Below are positions 41,901 through 48,908 of a DNA stretch of 64,000 nucleotides, one piece after another. Source of the stretch: Flavobacterium frigidarium DSM 17623 (GTDB lineage: Bacteria; Bacteroidota; Bacteroidia; Flavobacteriales; Flavobacteriaceae); NCBI RefSeq assembly GCF_000425505.1, contig NZ_AUDO01000013.1, positions 1 to 64,000 of the forward strand, given 5' to 3'. Numbering within the stretch: position 1 is the stretch's first letter; each line of letters opens with the position of its first letter. Under the pieces are notes generated by a model. That model did no database searches and had not been told where the DNA came from. It worked only from the letters and a program-made list of their open reading frames with translations. A program made the position numbers and the translations under genes.

Positions 41901-42353
41901 GATACTGATTTTGAATTGCTCTTCTCTGATGAGTACATTAATAATATCAGCGAGCGTCTAAATCTATACAATGAGCTAGGAACAATTAAAAATGAAGCCG
42001 ATCTACAATTATTCCAAGAGAAGTTAATTGACCGTTTTGGACCTATGCCACCTCGTGCGGTTGCCTTAATGAATAGTATTCGAATCAAATGGATTGCGAG
42101 TAGCATGGGAATCGAAAAATTAGTAATGAAGCAAGGTAAGATGATTTGCTATTTTGTATCTGATCAACAGTCGTCATTTTATCAATCAAAACGTTTTCTA
42201 TCTGTGATGGATTTTGTTCAAAAGCAGAAAGACATTTGTAAAATAAAGGAAAAGGTAACACCAAATGGCTTGCGCTTACTGTTAACTTTTGATAATGTTA
42301 AGGCTACTAGAAGAGCGCTGGAGCTAATGAAAATGTTGGCAGGAGTCGAATAG
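38982..42353 (+). CDS. mfd: Transcription-repair coupling factor Mfd
   Basis: Mfd is a DNA translocase that removes RNA polymerase stalled at lesions and recruits UvrA. The 1123-aa protein has the full domain order. A UvrB-like N-part covers about 1-300. The RNA-polymerase interaction domain is near 435-500 (GDYVTHIDHGIGRFGGLQ). The RecG-like motor has GDVGFGKT near 588-596, DEEQKFG near 690 and TATPIPRTLQFSL. The C-terminal TRCF domain follows. The start is TTG 38982, the only fitting start codon, overlapping the upstream lipoprotein stop by 8 bp. A terminator follows. Confidence 0.97.
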   Translation: MSKTILYNTYDNSPKTQQIAAQLNETDGVKIHLSGLLGSATSFVIRSLFKKTENPFLIVFNNKEEAAYYLNDLEQMVGEKDVLFYPGSYRRPYQIEDTDNANVLLRAEVLNRINSRKKPAVIVSYPEALFEKVVTRKDLEKNTLKVTVGDKISIDFINEVLFEYEFKRVDFITEPGEFSVRGGIVDVFSFSNDNPYRIEFFGNEVDSIRSFDVATQLSIEIQKKITIIPNVENKVFQENRESFLDYISSKTIIFIQNTEDLFGQLDKHFAKAEEAFEKLSKDIKHATPDQLFVNQAAFIKRAVDFSVVEFGSKAIFRTTKAFDYHIKPQPSFNKQFDLLLNNLNENHFNGYKNFLFCSNDAQVKRFQVIFENLDEVNAENISKQYNSIVLPIYQGFIDEENQIACYTDHQIFERYHKFNIKNGYSKKQNITLKELTTLSVGDYVTHIDHGIGRFGGLQKIDVEGKTQETIKLVYADNDIVYVSIHSLHKISKYTGKDGTPPKIYKVGSSAWKTLKQKTKARVKNIAFNLIQLYAKRRLDKGFQFAPDSYLQNELESSFIYEDTPDQTKSTQEVKADMESDRPMDRLVCGDVGFGKTEVAIRAAFKAVDNSKQVAVLVPTTILAYQHYRTFTERLKDMPVSVGYLNRFRTAKQKAETLKLLAEGKLDIVIGTHQLVNKNVVFKDLGLLIVDEEQKFGVNVKDKLKTIAANVDTLTLTATPIPRTLQFSLMAARDLSVITTPPPNRYPIETNVVGFSEEMIRDAISYEIQRNGQVFFINNRIENIKEVAGMIQRLVPNARVGIGHGQMDGKKLEELMLAFMNGEFDVLVATTIIESGLDVPNANTIFINNANNFGLSDLHQMRGRVGRSNKKAFCYFICPPYSAMTDDARKRIQALEQFSELGSGFNIAMKDLEIRGAGDLLGGEQSGFINEIGFDTYQKIMNEAIEELKENEFKDLYPTENDIETKEYVKDLQIDTDFELLFSDEYINNISERLNLYNELGTIKNEADLQLFQEKLIDRFGPMPPRAVALMNSIRIKWIASSMGIEKLVMKQGKMICYFVSDQQSSFYQSKRFLSVMDFVQKQKDICKIKEKVTPNGLRLLLTFDNVKATRRALELMKMLAGVE

Positions 42354-42377
42354 AAATCTTGTAAAACCGTAAAACAC

Positions 42378-42413
42378 AAAAGCTTCTAATCGTTATGATT
42401 AGAAGCTTTTTTA
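42378..42413 (+). terminator. Intrinsic terminator of mfd
   Basis: AAAGCTTCTAATC pairs with GATTAGAAGCTTT around GTTAT, with a T tail. Confidence 0.92.
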
Positions 42414-42417
42414 TTGT

Positions 42418-42425
42418 TATATTTG
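42418..42425 (+). promoter_or_regulatory. -7 element (TATATTTG) of the second AraC gene; decides its start
   Basis: This perfect TAnnTTTG match lies immediately after the mfd terminator. It overlaps the upstream in-frame TTG region, so the ATG at 42447 is the start. Confidence 0.5.
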
Positions 42426-42446
42426 AAATTAACAAATCAGTTTTTT

Positions 42447-43379
42447 ATGAGGTTGAAATCTATTGATGAATTTTACAATGACATTACTTACGGATCTAAA
42501 TCTGAAGGCAACTCTTTATTACCTAATGGTATTCAAAAAGAATTGGGTCAATTTAATGTATTCAATATTAGAGAACTCTTTGAATCTTTTGATGAAAAAC
42601 CTGAGATACCTTATGACAGCCGGTCTTATTACAAGATTAGTCTAATTAAAGGAAAAAACAGAGTAGAATATGCAGACAAAGTTATTTGTATCGAAAAAAA
42701 CGCTTTGTTATTCACCACACCAAAAATCCCTTATCATTACGTTCCTCAAGATTTGAACAAACTAGCTGGACAGTTTTGTGTTTTTACTACCGCGTTTTTC
42801 ATGAAGGAAAAGAGTGGTATCGACTTAGATAATGTATCAGTTTTTCAACCTGAAGAGCATCCCGTTTTTGAGATAACAGATGAAGAAGCAGGTCAAATCG
42901 AATTGATATTTAATAAGATACATGTTGAGATTAATTCTAGTTATACTTTTAAATATGATTTAATACGGAATTATGTGGCTGAATTGATCCACTTTGGACA
43001 AAAGCTCCAGCCCTCGGCAACTTTATATTGCAAGCACAATTCGGCTGCAAGAGTGGCTTCACTTTTTTTAGAATTATTAGAAAGACAATATCCCATTGAT
43101 TCTATGCGCCAACGTTTAGAATTAAAAACTGCAAAGGATTTTGCAGACCGATTATCAATTCATGTGAACCATTTAAATAAAGTGCTTAGAGAAACTACAG
43201 GCAAAACAACCACCGAGTTAATTAGCAATCGCTTAATAAATGAAGCTAAAATATTGCTTAAAGAAACCGATTGGAATATATCTGAGGTGGCTTATTCACT
43301 GGGGTTTGATGAACTTTCGCACTTCTCACATTTCTTTAAAAAGCAAACTAGTTTAACAGCTTTGGCTTTTAGGAAATAA
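42447..43379 (+). CDS. AraC family transcriptional regulator
   Basis: This DNA-binding regulator has 310 aa. The N-terminal ligand/cupin-like domain is at about 30-150. The C-terminal AraC domain, about 205-310, has DFADRLSIHVNHLNKVLRETTGKTT and ISEVAYSLGFDELSHFSHFFKKQTSLTALAFR. ATG 42447 fits the promoter. The target is unknown and no obvious partner is adjacent: upstream is mfd, and downstream is a convergent ACT-like gene. Ligand unknown. Confidence 0.9.
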   Translation: MRLKSIDEFYNDITYGSKSEGNSLLPNGIQKELGQFNVFNIRELFESFDEKPEIPYDSRSYYKISLIKGKNRVEYADKVICIEKNALLFTTPKIPYHYVPQDLNKLAGQFCVFTTAFFMKEKSGIDLDNVSVFQPEEHPVFEITDEEAGQIELIFNKIHVEINSSYTFKYDLIRNYVAELIHFGQKLQPSATLYCKHNSAARVASLFLELLERQYPIDSMRQRLELKTAKDFADRLSIHVNHLNKVLRETTGKTTTELISNRLINEAKILLKETDWNISEVAYSLGFDELSHFSHFFKKQTSLTALAFRK

Positions 43380-43510
43380 ATCATAAATTTGATTTATACA
43401 AGTATTGATTGATTCGTGGAAACCAATAATAAACTTTCAATTTATTTCCACATGTCGATTGTAAAAGATAGTTGAGCAAATAATACTTCTTACTAAGTAT
43501 TTTTAATGAG

Positions 43511-43546
43511 AAAAGCGTCCTATCAATAGTGATTAGAACGCTTTTA
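43511..43546. terminator. Bidirectional terminator
   Basis: AAAAGCGTCCTATCA pairs with TGATTAGAACGCTTTT with two mismatches and an ATAG loop. It serves the convergent AraC and ACT-like genes. Confidence 0.7.
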
Positions 43547-43594
43547 GTTGATTTGAAATAGCAGTAATAGCTACATTATATTCTATCTAGAACT

Positions 43595-44251
43595 TTAATT
43601 CTTTAAATCTTTGATCACTTTAAAAGCAACATCAACTTGTTCTTCACTAACTAAGATTGTGAATTCATTTGAAGTTGAAATTACCTCGTTGATAATAATT
43701 CCTTCCCAAGCCAGACGCTGAAAAATGAAATAATAAATTCCAGGAACGGCAATGTTTTCTTTAGGTAATTTTACTGTAATTGAGGCTAAATTTTCCAATT
43801 TCTGAATTAATTTTTCAGCAACAAAGTGCTTGTCAACTAGGTTGTCAACACTATTACTAATCACAATGTTTATTTCGTTTACCCCACGTGAAGAGGTATA
43901 AAATACATCTGGTAAAGCATTTATATTCGAAATCAAATCAGCCTGTTTATGTAAGACAGTTTCTGATACGGCAAAAGTGTAATCTGTTAAAGCAGAACGC
44001 ACAGTGATTTCGCCAATATTTTTTATAACTTTATTAATCTTGTGATTCAAACGAAAGTCAAGCTCTTCTGTCAATCGTTTTAAGGACATCACAATAGCGC
44101 CTTGTTTCACTTCCTTGCCAAATTCACTTTCTAATTCTGACATAATATTCCTTGAAAGAGAAGTCAAATTGATAATTCCTAGCGATAAAGCATTTAATAA
44201 AAAGGGCTTTGTTTTAATGTAATTTTCTACAATTGAAGAAACAGTTTTCAT
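43595..44251 (-). CDS. ACT-like two-domain protein with N-terminal helical domain
   Basis: This 218-aa cytosolic protein has a helical, winged-helix-like N-part at about 1-65 (NALSLGIINLTSLSRNIMSELE). Two beta-alpha-beta-like units at about 78-140 and 145-215 resemble paired ACT domains of aspartate kinase (IIINEVISTSNEFTILVSEEQVDVAFKVI). It lacks any kinase domain. ACT pairs bind amino acids, so a sensor or regulator role is plausible. It has one of the best promoters in the window. Function unknown. Confidence 0.75.
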   Translation of the reverse strand: MKTVSSIVENYIKTKPFLLNALSLGIINLTSLSRNIMSELESEFGKEVKQGAIVMSLKRLTEELDFRLNHKINKVIKNIGEITVRSALTDYTFAVSETVLHKQADLISNINALPDVFYTSSRGVNEINIVISNSVDNLVDKHFVAEKLIQKLENLASITVKLPKENIAVPGIYYFIFQRLAWEGIIINEVISTSNEFTILVSEEQVDVAFKVIKDLKN

Positions 44252-44319
44252 AATTGATTTCGTTTTTTAATAGTTAGTTGCTGTAGATAACTTAGTTCAA
44301 GTTGTGTTAAAAACTACTG

Positions 44320-44350
44320 CAAATATAAATAAAAAACATTTTGTTACAAA
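44320..44350 (-). promoter_or_regulatory. Canonical promoter of the ACT-like gene
   Basis: The minus strand reads TTTG, 19 bp, TATATTTG, a full -33/-7 match. The leader would be about 60 nt. Confidence 0.65.
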
Positions 44351-44370
44351 TATAACATTAATAAATATTA

Positions 44371-44760
44371 TTAAAAATGATAAAATGCATCTATAAGATG
44401 CTCAATTACAAATGATTTTTCCTTATTCTCTCCCTCTGACGACTTTGTACCGTCTGTATTTATAGCGATAATATCAAAGCGAACTTCAAGATCGAGTTCT
44501 TTACTATTGACGTAAGCATCAATCGCTTTAATCAATAATTGAATTTTTTTTGAATTGACAAAATCCTGTGGTAAGCCAAATAGAAGTGAAGATCTAGTCT
44601 TAACTTCGACAACTGCTAGGACAGCATCTTTTTTAGCGATAATGTCTATTTCGGCCTTTTGAAATGTCCAGTTTGTTTCAAGTATTTCATATCCTGCTTT
44701 CTCTAAATAATCGACAGCCAACTCTTCTCCTAATTTTCCTAAGTCATTGTGTGCTGCCAT
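44371..44760 (-). CDS. YraN family (UPF0102) nuclease-fold protein
   Basis: This 129-aa protein has the PD-(D/E)xK-like fold of the UPF0102 family. It starts GKLGEELAVDYLEKAGYEIL and has FQKAEIDIIAKKDAVLAVVEVKTR, where the Asp, Glu and Lys of the nuclease-like motif are intact. FDIIAI follows later. The family is widespread with no settled function and is often near ribosomal or envelope genes. It lies 18 bp after the LD-carboxypeptidase gene, so the two form an operon. Confidence 0.93.
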   Translation of the reverse strand: MAAHNDLGKLGEELAVDYLEKAGYEILETNWTFQKAEIDIIAKKDAVLAVVEVKTRSSLLFGLPQDFVNSKKIQLLIKAIDAYVNSKELDLEVRFDIIAINTDGTKSSEGENKEKSFVIEHLIDAFYHF

Positions 44761-44778
44761 TTAATTTTGCTTTTACAT

Positions 44779-45780
44779 TTATTGAAATTCCACCGTACTG
44801 CTAGTAGCAGTAACATCCATAGTTATGGTGCTACCTAAGATTAATGCGCGATTGTCTCTAATGTGTCCTGCAGGAAAATTGTATATCACTGGAATATTGT
44901 AGCTCTTAGTCACATCTTCAATTATGGCAACAGCATCTTTTCCCCATGGAATATCGTTGTCTTTCATTTGCGTCATTGACCCTACAATAATTCCTTTAAC
45001 ACTCTCTAAACATCCATTTCGTTTTAAATTCATCATCATTCGATCAATATGATACAGGTATTCGTCTAAATCTTCAATAAATAAGATTTTGTCTTTACAA
45101 TCAATTGCAGACTGCGATCCTAATAAACTATATAAAATCGATAAGTTTCCGCCTACTAACTGTCCAGTAGCGTGGCCTTGACGGTTCATTTTATCTGTAG
45201 TAATGGTGTAACTTAAAGCTTGACCAAATAATGAAGCATGTAAACTTTCTATTGCTGGCGGGGTAGCACGAGCAACAGTGATAGGCATCACGCCATGAAT
45301 AGATTTGTATCCCATCGTATTTAAATGGTTGTGTAATACAGTAATGTCGCTAAAACCCACAATCCATTTTGGTTGTGATTTAAATTTTGTAAAATCTAAT
45401 AAATCAACCATTCTTACAGTTCCATAACCCCCTTTTACACACCAAATTGCTTTGATTTTTGGGTTGTCTAATTGATCTTGAAAATCAGCAGCTCTTTGTT
45501 CATCTGTTCCAGCAAGTTGATTATAATCTAAACCAATCGAACTCCCAACAACTACTTCAAGCCCCCAGCTGTGTGCTAAATCAATTGCTGCTTTAAGACT
45601 TCCGTCAGTGGCTTTTCTAGCTGTTGCCACTAGTGCAATTGTATCTCCTTTTTTTAAATTAACTGGTGTTATCATTTTTGTTTGAGCTTGTGATGTAAAT
45701 GTTTGAAAAATCAAGATTAAAATTAAAGACTTAAAAAAGGTAGATTTTTTTCGAAAGGGCCAATTTAGGTTCTGCTGCAT
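44779..45780 (-). CDS. LD-carboxypeptidase (S66 family)
   Basis: This peptidoglycan recycling or trimming peptidase cleaves the terminal D-Ala from tetrapeptides. The 333-aa protein has an N-terminal hydrophobic segment (about 16-33, then QAQ) suggesting export, whereas enteric LdcA is cytosolic. Family stretches are WCVKGGYGTVRMVDLLD and IVGFSDITVLHNHL (the catalytic Ser lies here). FIEDLDEYLYHIDRMMMNL has the Glu and NFPAGHIRDNRALILG the His, so the Ser-Glu-His triad looks complete. It is first in an operon with yraN, with a -7 box 54 bp upstream. Confidence 0.92.
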   Translation of the reverse strand: MQQNLNWPFRKKSTFFKSLILILIFQTFTSQAQTKMITPVNLKKGDTIALVATARKATDGSLKAAIDLAHSWGLEVVVGSSIGLDYNQLAGTDEQRAADFQDQLDNPKIKAIWCVKGGYGTVRMVDLLDFTKFKSQPKWIVGFSDITVLHNHLNTMGYKSIHGVMPITVARATPPAIESLHASLFGQALSYTITTDKMNRQGHATGQLVGGNLSILYSLLGSQSAIDCKDKILFIEDLDEYLYHIDRMMMNLKRNGCLESVKGIIVGSMTQMKDNDIPWGKDAVAIIEDVTKSYNIPVIYNFPAGHIRDNRALILGSTITMDVTATSSTVEFQ

Positions 45781-45834
45781 TAGATTAATTTACGTATGAT
45801 GATTTTAAAGACTCCAATTTAGGTGGATTTACAA

Positions 45835-45842
45835 CAAAGATA
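45835..45842 (-). promoter_or_regulatory. -7 element (TATCTTTG) of the LD-carboxypeptidase operon
   Basis: The minus strand reads TATCTTTG, a perfect consensus match, 54 bp upstream of the ATG. Confidence 0.45.
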
Positions 45843-45949
45843 GGAATTAGAAAATAAATAGCTAAAACTGATTAAAGGCAATTTTGAAGGAAAAAACCAA
45901 TGAAATAGAAAGAGTATTTGTAAATTGCACATCCTTCTAACTACTGATT

Positions 45950-47023
45950 ATGAGATTTTTACGTTACTTTCTATTTGTTATATTTCTGATTACTACAAAA
46001 ACGACTTTTGGACAGCAAAAAAAATACTCCATTCATACGGTTGCGTTTTATAATCTAGAAAACTTATTTGATACCATAAATAACCCGGCTGTAAATGATG
46101 ATGAGTGGACGCCTAGCGGGGGCAGACATTGGAGTAAAAGCAAGTACAATCAAAAACTTAAAAATCTAAGTGAAGTCATTGTGCAAATAGGATCTACAAA
46201 AAATAAAACGGCACCCACACTCATAGGCTGTTGCGAAATAGAAAATAGAGGTGTGCTTGAAGATTTATTGAAGGAACCTAATTTGATTGACGTAGACTAC
46301 GGAATCATTCATTTTGACTCACCAGATAAAAGAGGGATAGACGTTGCTTTATTGTACCAGAAAAAATATTTTAGACCTACAGACTACGCAAATATTCCGC
46401 TCTATGTTTATAAAAAAGACCCCGAATTATTTAAAATGGAAGCCGATAGTACGCAGTCAAATAGAGTCTTTACTAGAGATCAGTTGTTAATTACAGGATT
46501 TCTAGAAGGAGAGGAGGTCAGTATTATTGTAAACCACTGGCCGTCGCGATCAGGTGGTGAAAAAAGATCAAGCCCTTTTAGAGAGGCTGCTGGCGCTTTA
46601 AACAAGAAGATTATTGATTCATTGCAAAAAATTAATCCACTGGCTAAGGTAATTACGATGGGAGATCTCAACGACGGACCTACGAATAAAAGTGTCAAAA
46701 ATGCTGTTGGCGCCATTGGTAAAAGAAAAGCAGTTGGTAAATTGGGAATCTATAATCCATTTGAGAATATGGCAAAGCGCGGATTAGGAACCATTGCTTA
46801 CAGAGATTCTTGGGATATTTTTGATCAGATTATGATATCGGAACCATTTATAAATAATGATTTTACAAAATACCAGTTCTGGAAAGCAGGCATTTACAAC
46901 AAGCCGTTTCTCATTCAAAACTCAGGAAAATATAAGGGATATCCAAAGCGAAATTCTAATAATGAGGTAGGTTTTAGTGATCATTTTCCCGTTTATATTT
47001 ATCTGATTAAAGAAATAAATTGA
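45950..47023 (+). CDS. Exported endonuclease/exonuclease/phosphatase family protein
   Basis: This Mg-dependent phosphoesterase of the EEP (DNase I-like) fold has 357 aa. The signal peptide ends near TTFGQ (residues 18-22). Motifs are FYNLENLFDT near 33-42 (metal Asn/Glu), GCCEIENRGVL (metal Glu), VNHWPSRSGGEKRS, MGDLNDGPTNKS and FSDHFPVY (catalytic His). It acts in the periplasm or outside, probably on nucleic acids or phosphodiesters. Similar nucleases often sit beside TonB/DUF5689 pairs in this phylum; here it is 35 kb away from that pair. Confidence 0.9.
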   Translation: MRFLRYFLFVIFLITTKTTFGQQKKYSIHTVAFYNLENLFDTINNPAVNDDEWTPSGGRHWSKSKYNQKLKNLSEVIVQIGSTKNKTAPTLIGCCEIENRGVLEDLLKEPNLIDVDYGIIHFDSPDKRGIDVALLYQKKYFRPTDYANIPLYVYKKDPELFKMEADSTQSNRVFTRDQLLITGFLEGEEVSIIVNHWPSRSGGEKRSSPFREAAGALNKKIIDSLQKINPLAKVITMGDLNDGPTNKSVKNAVGAIGKRKAVGKLGIYNPFENMAKRGLGTIAYRDSWDIFDQIMISEPFINNDFTKYQFWKAGIYNKPFLIQNSGKYKGYPKRNSNNEVGFSDHFPVYIYLIKEIN

Positions 47024-47113
47024 ATCATTGAACTATAACACTTTCAGAATTTATTAACGTAATGTACAGTCCCTTTTTTATACCTTAGCATTTACAAATA
47101 CAATAAAAATCTC

Positions 47114-47647
47114 ATGGCAATAGCAAAACCTTTTAACCTTAATAAGTGGATTGATGAAAATCGTGATTTATTAAAACCACCAGTGGGAAATAAAAATCTG
47201 TATCATGAATCTGGCGATTATATTGTCATGGTTGTTGCGGGTCCCAATGCTCGTAAAGACTATCACTATAATGAAACGGAGGAGTTATTTTATCAATTAG
47301 AGGGTTTCATAAAAGTCATCATTCAAGAGGACGGAGAGAGAAAAGAAATGGAGTTGAACGCAGGGGATATGTACTTGCACCCAGCAAATATTCCTCATTC
47401 ACCTGTTCGCTCAGAAGGATCAATAGGATTAGTTATCGAAAGAAAACGAGTAGGAAAAGGCTTTACTGATGGATTGTTGTGGCATTGTGACAACTGCAAT
47501 CACAAGCTATATGAGGTCAAATTTGAGTTACACGATATAGAAAAAGATTTTCTACCACATTTTAAAGATTTTTATAATTCACTCGATTTGAGAACTTGCG
47601 ATAATTGCGGTACTGTGATGGAAGCCGATCCTCGTTTTACTGTTTAG
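47114..47647 (+). CDS. nbaC: 3-hydroxyanthranilate 3,4-dioxygenase
   Basis: This Fe(II) dioxygenase of the kynurenine pathway opens the ring of 3-hydroxyanthranilate on the way to quinolinate and NAD. The 177-aa cupin has the iron ligands His51, Glu57 and His95 and the substrate arginines Arg47 and Arg99. These fall at the same numbers as in the well-studied Cupriavidus enzyme. The bacterial C-terminal rubredoxin-like second iron site is complete: Cys125, Cys128, Cys162, Cys165. No other kynurenine gene is in the window. Confidence 0.96.
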   Translation: MAIAKPFNLNKWIDENRDLLKPPVGNKNLYHESGDYIVMVVAGPNARKDYHYNETEELFYQLEGFIKVIIQEDGERKEMELNAGDMYLHPANIPHSPVRSEGSIGLVIERKRVGKGFTDGLLWHCDNCNHKLYEVKFELHDIEKDFLPHFKDFYNSLDLRTCDNCGTVMEADPRFTV

Positions 47648-47747
47648 ATTATTCTTCAATGAGCCATTTCCCGCCCAGACTCTTTGGGGCGCTGCATCTT
47701 CATGTTTTAAAAAGCTATTAGAGAATAAGGCTGCTAGCGAAATAGAT

Positions 47748-48707
47748 TTAAAGTTCAAATTGGACTCCCTGCTCTGGAAAAACGTAATGTACTTGAAAAG
47801 GATTGCTTTCAATTAATTGTTCTTTCAGCAATGCAATTTTGTCGCTAGGTGGTTTGACATGAGTAACAATAATGTTAAAATTTTTTAATGCTTGCTTTCC
47901 TGTGAACTTGCTTAAAGACTCTAGTTCTTGACTTAGCAAGCTCGGTGTTAAATGTCCATAAAGTTGATTGACTGGTTGATCATTGGGGAATGAGACTTCG
48001 ATAAATATTCCTTTCAATGTATTGTTTATAATAAGTGGGGAAATTGTTTTCCATAGGGAAGCTAGTTTATCGCTTTTTTCAATACTATCAGCACCGGTAT
48101 CTCCCAAATACAATATGTAGTCTTCGTTATTCTTTAATAAAAAAGCAGTACTCTCAAATGGATTTACATGACTAAGAGGATATGCTTGTACTGTCATTGT
48201 AGTATTAGTCACCACTGTTTTTTCAGCTAAGTTCAAGGTTTGGAAATGATACTTTTTGATTTGGAATCCAGGTCCTTCATCTCCAAAGTTGGCCCAAGTT
48301 TCTCCATTAAAATAATGATCTTCCATCATTTTCATGCACTTTTCAGTAGCGTAAACCGTTTTTGTAGCGTCGGCGGGTGAGTTGATTATCAAACCAGAAA
48401 CATGGTCCAAATGCGCATGAGATATAAAATAGCCTTTGATGTATTTTTTCAAAACAGTAGTTAGCGGTACACTAAAAGTAGTTTTTTCAATTGCCTTCTC
48501 TATTCCGGCATTTATTGTACCTGCGTCAAAGGCCACGAAATCATTAGTCCTAGAAGGAGCCACTAAATAGCATGATAAATTGCTTTCGTCTATACCTCCT
48601 TTTATGCCAAGTGGAACTACAGTGAAACTTGATTTATTTTGTTGTTGGCCTAAAGCAATAGTAACAACTAAAAATAGAGAAAGCACTAATTTTATCTTCT
48701 GCTGCAT
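47748..48707 (-). CDS. Class II 3',5'-cyclic-nucleotide phosphodiesterase (MBL fold), exported
   Basis: This 319-aa protein has a signal peptide (residues 1-20, TIALGQ) and a metallo-beta-lactamase fold. The metal motif is His97-Ala-His99-Leu-Asp101-His102 (FISHAHLDHVSG). YLGDTGADS near 193 supplies the bridging Asp, and VTHVKPPSD near 284 a late His. The order and spacing match the PDE1/CpdP class II enzymes that hydrolyse cAMP or cGMP. Its location outside the cytosol suggests scavenging of extracellular cyclic nucleotides rather than signalling. It is convergent with the dioxygenase gene. Confidence 0.87.
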   Translation of the reverse strand: MQQKIKLVLSLFLVVTIALGQQQNKSSFTVVPLGIKGGIDESNLSCYLVAPSRTNDFVAFDAGTINAGIEKAIEKTTFSVPLTTVLKKYIKGYFISHAHLDHVSGLIINSPADATKTVYATEKCMKMMEDHYFNGETWANFGDEGPGFQIKKYHFQTLNLAEKTVVTNTTMTVQAYPLSHVNPFESTAFLLKNNEDYILYLGDTGADSIEKSDKLASLWKTISPLIINNTLKGIFIEVSFPNDQPVNQLYGHLTPSLLSQELESLSKFTGKQALKNFNIIVTHVKPPSDKIALLKEQLIESNPFQVHYVFPEQGVQFEL

Positions 48708-48850
48708 ATTCTTGATTTTGAATTTGGTGTATCAAACTGTAAAATTAAACGTAGTTTTCGAAAACAATAAAAAAACTCCGATTATTTGATGTCAAGATTA
48801 TTAATTTAACTTTACAGCAAGGTATTATTTCGAATTGCAATTCTTTGAAT

Positions 48851-48858
48851 TAAATTTG
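48851..48858 (+). promoter_or_regulatory. -7 element (TAAATTTG) upstream of the ALDH gene
   Basis: This is a TAnnTTTG match 50 bp upstream of the ATG. The nearest TTG at 48835 is only 13 bp away, too close for a standard -33 box. Confidence 0.3.
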
Positions 48859-48908
48859 AAATAGTATATTTACATAAAAATATAACAATTTTAACCAAAA
48901 AAGTTACA

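Noticed and set aside
47648..47747. GC-richer stretch with CGCCC and GGGCG arms between the dioxygenase and phosphodiesterase genes
   Set aside because: The stem is only 5 bp and has no T run; not enough to call a terminator or element.
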